Source: a virus. From it: a DNA stretch of 30,584 bases. Positions 30,070-30,584 of this stretch are shown one piece after another (the first letter of the stretch is position 1; the number at the start of each line of letters is the position of its first letter). The stretch is from the IMG/VR virus record IMGVR_UViG_3300047476_001491, positions 1-30,584 of that record. One strand, written 5' to 3'. The notes under the pieces were generated by a model that searched no databases, was not told the DNA's origin, and saw only the letters and a list, made by a program, of their open reading frames with translations. The position numbers were made by a program, and so were the translations under genes.

Positions 30070-30584
30070 TTAATAAAGATTCGAAATTAATAAATCATAA
30101 TATTTAATACATTTCTCATCATCATGTAAAGGAATTAGAGATAATAATAAACTATTAGTGATTTCTTTTATGTTTATTAGATTTTTATCTGTGTAATTTT
30201 TTAAAATAAAGTTTTCGAATATTTCTAAATTATGTTTTACGTAATTTGTATCGATTTCCTTACCCATCAATATATTATCATAACCAATTAATGATTGATA
30301 TATTTTAGAATAATCATAAAATATATCACCATATATTGTTAACTGATCTCCAACTTTACCCCTCATATCAATCATTTTAAGATTTTTATTAACATCTATT
30401 AATATATTTGTGAAAACAGGATCACCATGTATTATACCAATTCTTCCAAAATCATTTTCTTCGTAATTTTTTAAAAAATTTAATATTTTGTTTTTGGTTT
30501 CATCAAAATTAATATATTCTGAAAAATCATAACTTTTTAATCTATCCTGTATTTTTTCGTAATAATTTGAATAAATGTTAATGT
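30070..30584 (-). CDS. APH/choline-kinase-fold phosphotransferase (N-terminus off right edge)
   Basis: The frame is open to the window edge, so the 5' end is missing; 170 residues are visible. The catalytic core is clear: IGIIHGDPVFTNILIDVNKN contains H-G-D-x5-N, with the catalytic Asp and metal-binding Asn, followed by KMIDMRGKVGDQ with the second metal-binding Asp (D-x-R-G). Next is YGDIFYDYSKIYQSLIGYDN, conserved in phosphotransferases associated with surface polysaccharide genes. The ATG within KMIDMRG is internal and not the true start. The substrate is probably a sugar or amino alcohol; the nearby glycosyltransferases support a role in glycan or modified-base chemistry. Confidence 0.8.
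   Translation of the reverse strand, partial: INIYSNYYEKIQDRLKSYDFSEYINFDETKNKILNFLKNYEENDFGRIGIIHGDPVFTNILIDVNKNLKMIDMRGKVGDQLTIYGDIFYDYSKIYQSLIGYDNILMGKEIDTNYVKHNLEIFENFILKNYTDKNLINIKEITNSLLLSLIPLHDDEKCIKYYDLLISNLY

Noticed and set aside
1-30584. tRNA or rRNA genes, integrase, insertion sequences
   Set aside because: I saw no tRNA cloverleaf, rRNA-like stretch, transposase or integrase in either strand by eye; a tRNA search program would be the decisive check.

Overview
The window reads as part of the genome of a T4-like contractile-tailed phage that infects a member of the Bacteroidota. It is AT-rich and almost fully packed with genes that overlap or abut. The head genes run in the T4 order 17 (large terminase), 20 (portal), an unknown gene, 21 (prohead protease), 22-like scaffold, 23 (major capsid protein). 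A gp55-like late sigma factor and a PhoH ATPase are also present. The host assignment rests on four points. Start codons are preceded by A-rich leaders with no Shine-Dalgarno sequence. The Clp gene has a Flavobacterium-type promoter (TTTG-N19-TACCTTTG). The Clp and bS21 proteins resemble Bacteroidota versions. A small lipoprotein has a typical Bacteroidota signal peptide.

Layout, left to right. (1) 1-1064, minus strand: a ClpC/ClpA-type ATPase gene is interrupted inside its Walker A motif by the first 24 residues of an intein and then stops. A separate endonuclease-like ORF follows and runs off the left edge. This is the layout of a fractured gene with an atypically split intein. (2) 1065-2723, plus: a control region with two inverted repeats, Hsp20, a terminator, a KTSC-domain protein and a nucleotidyltransferase. 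(3) 2769-6753, plus: five proteins of unknown function, several acidic or Pro-rich and probably virion-related. (4) 6759-16261, plus: the packaging and head module, with a bS21 ribosomal protein gene inserted on the opposite strand between portal and protease. (5) 16262-17239: a terminator, an HNH endonuclease gene and a cluster of three hairpins. (6) 17240-20123: small accessory or virion-associated genes on both strands, including a lipoprotein and two convergent genes with Cys-containing basic modules. (7) 20120-25775, minus: probable tail and baseplate proteins. (8) 25791-30584, minus: late sigma factor, two glycosyltransferases, a HAD-like protein with degraded catalytic motifs, PhoH, and an APH-fold kinase cut by the right edge.

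The octamer ATATTTAT (often ATATTTATA) recurs on the coding strand within about 35 nt upstream of many start codons, on both strands. It is the inverse of the T4 late promoter core TATAAATA. With a gp55-like sigma factor encoded here, it is the best candidate for this phage's late promoter.

The observations most worth following are the fractured Clp gene with its 24-residue intein N-fragment, the antisense bS21 gene in the head module, and the three-hairpin element at 17071-17180, in which two different stems present nearly the same 16-nt loop sequence.
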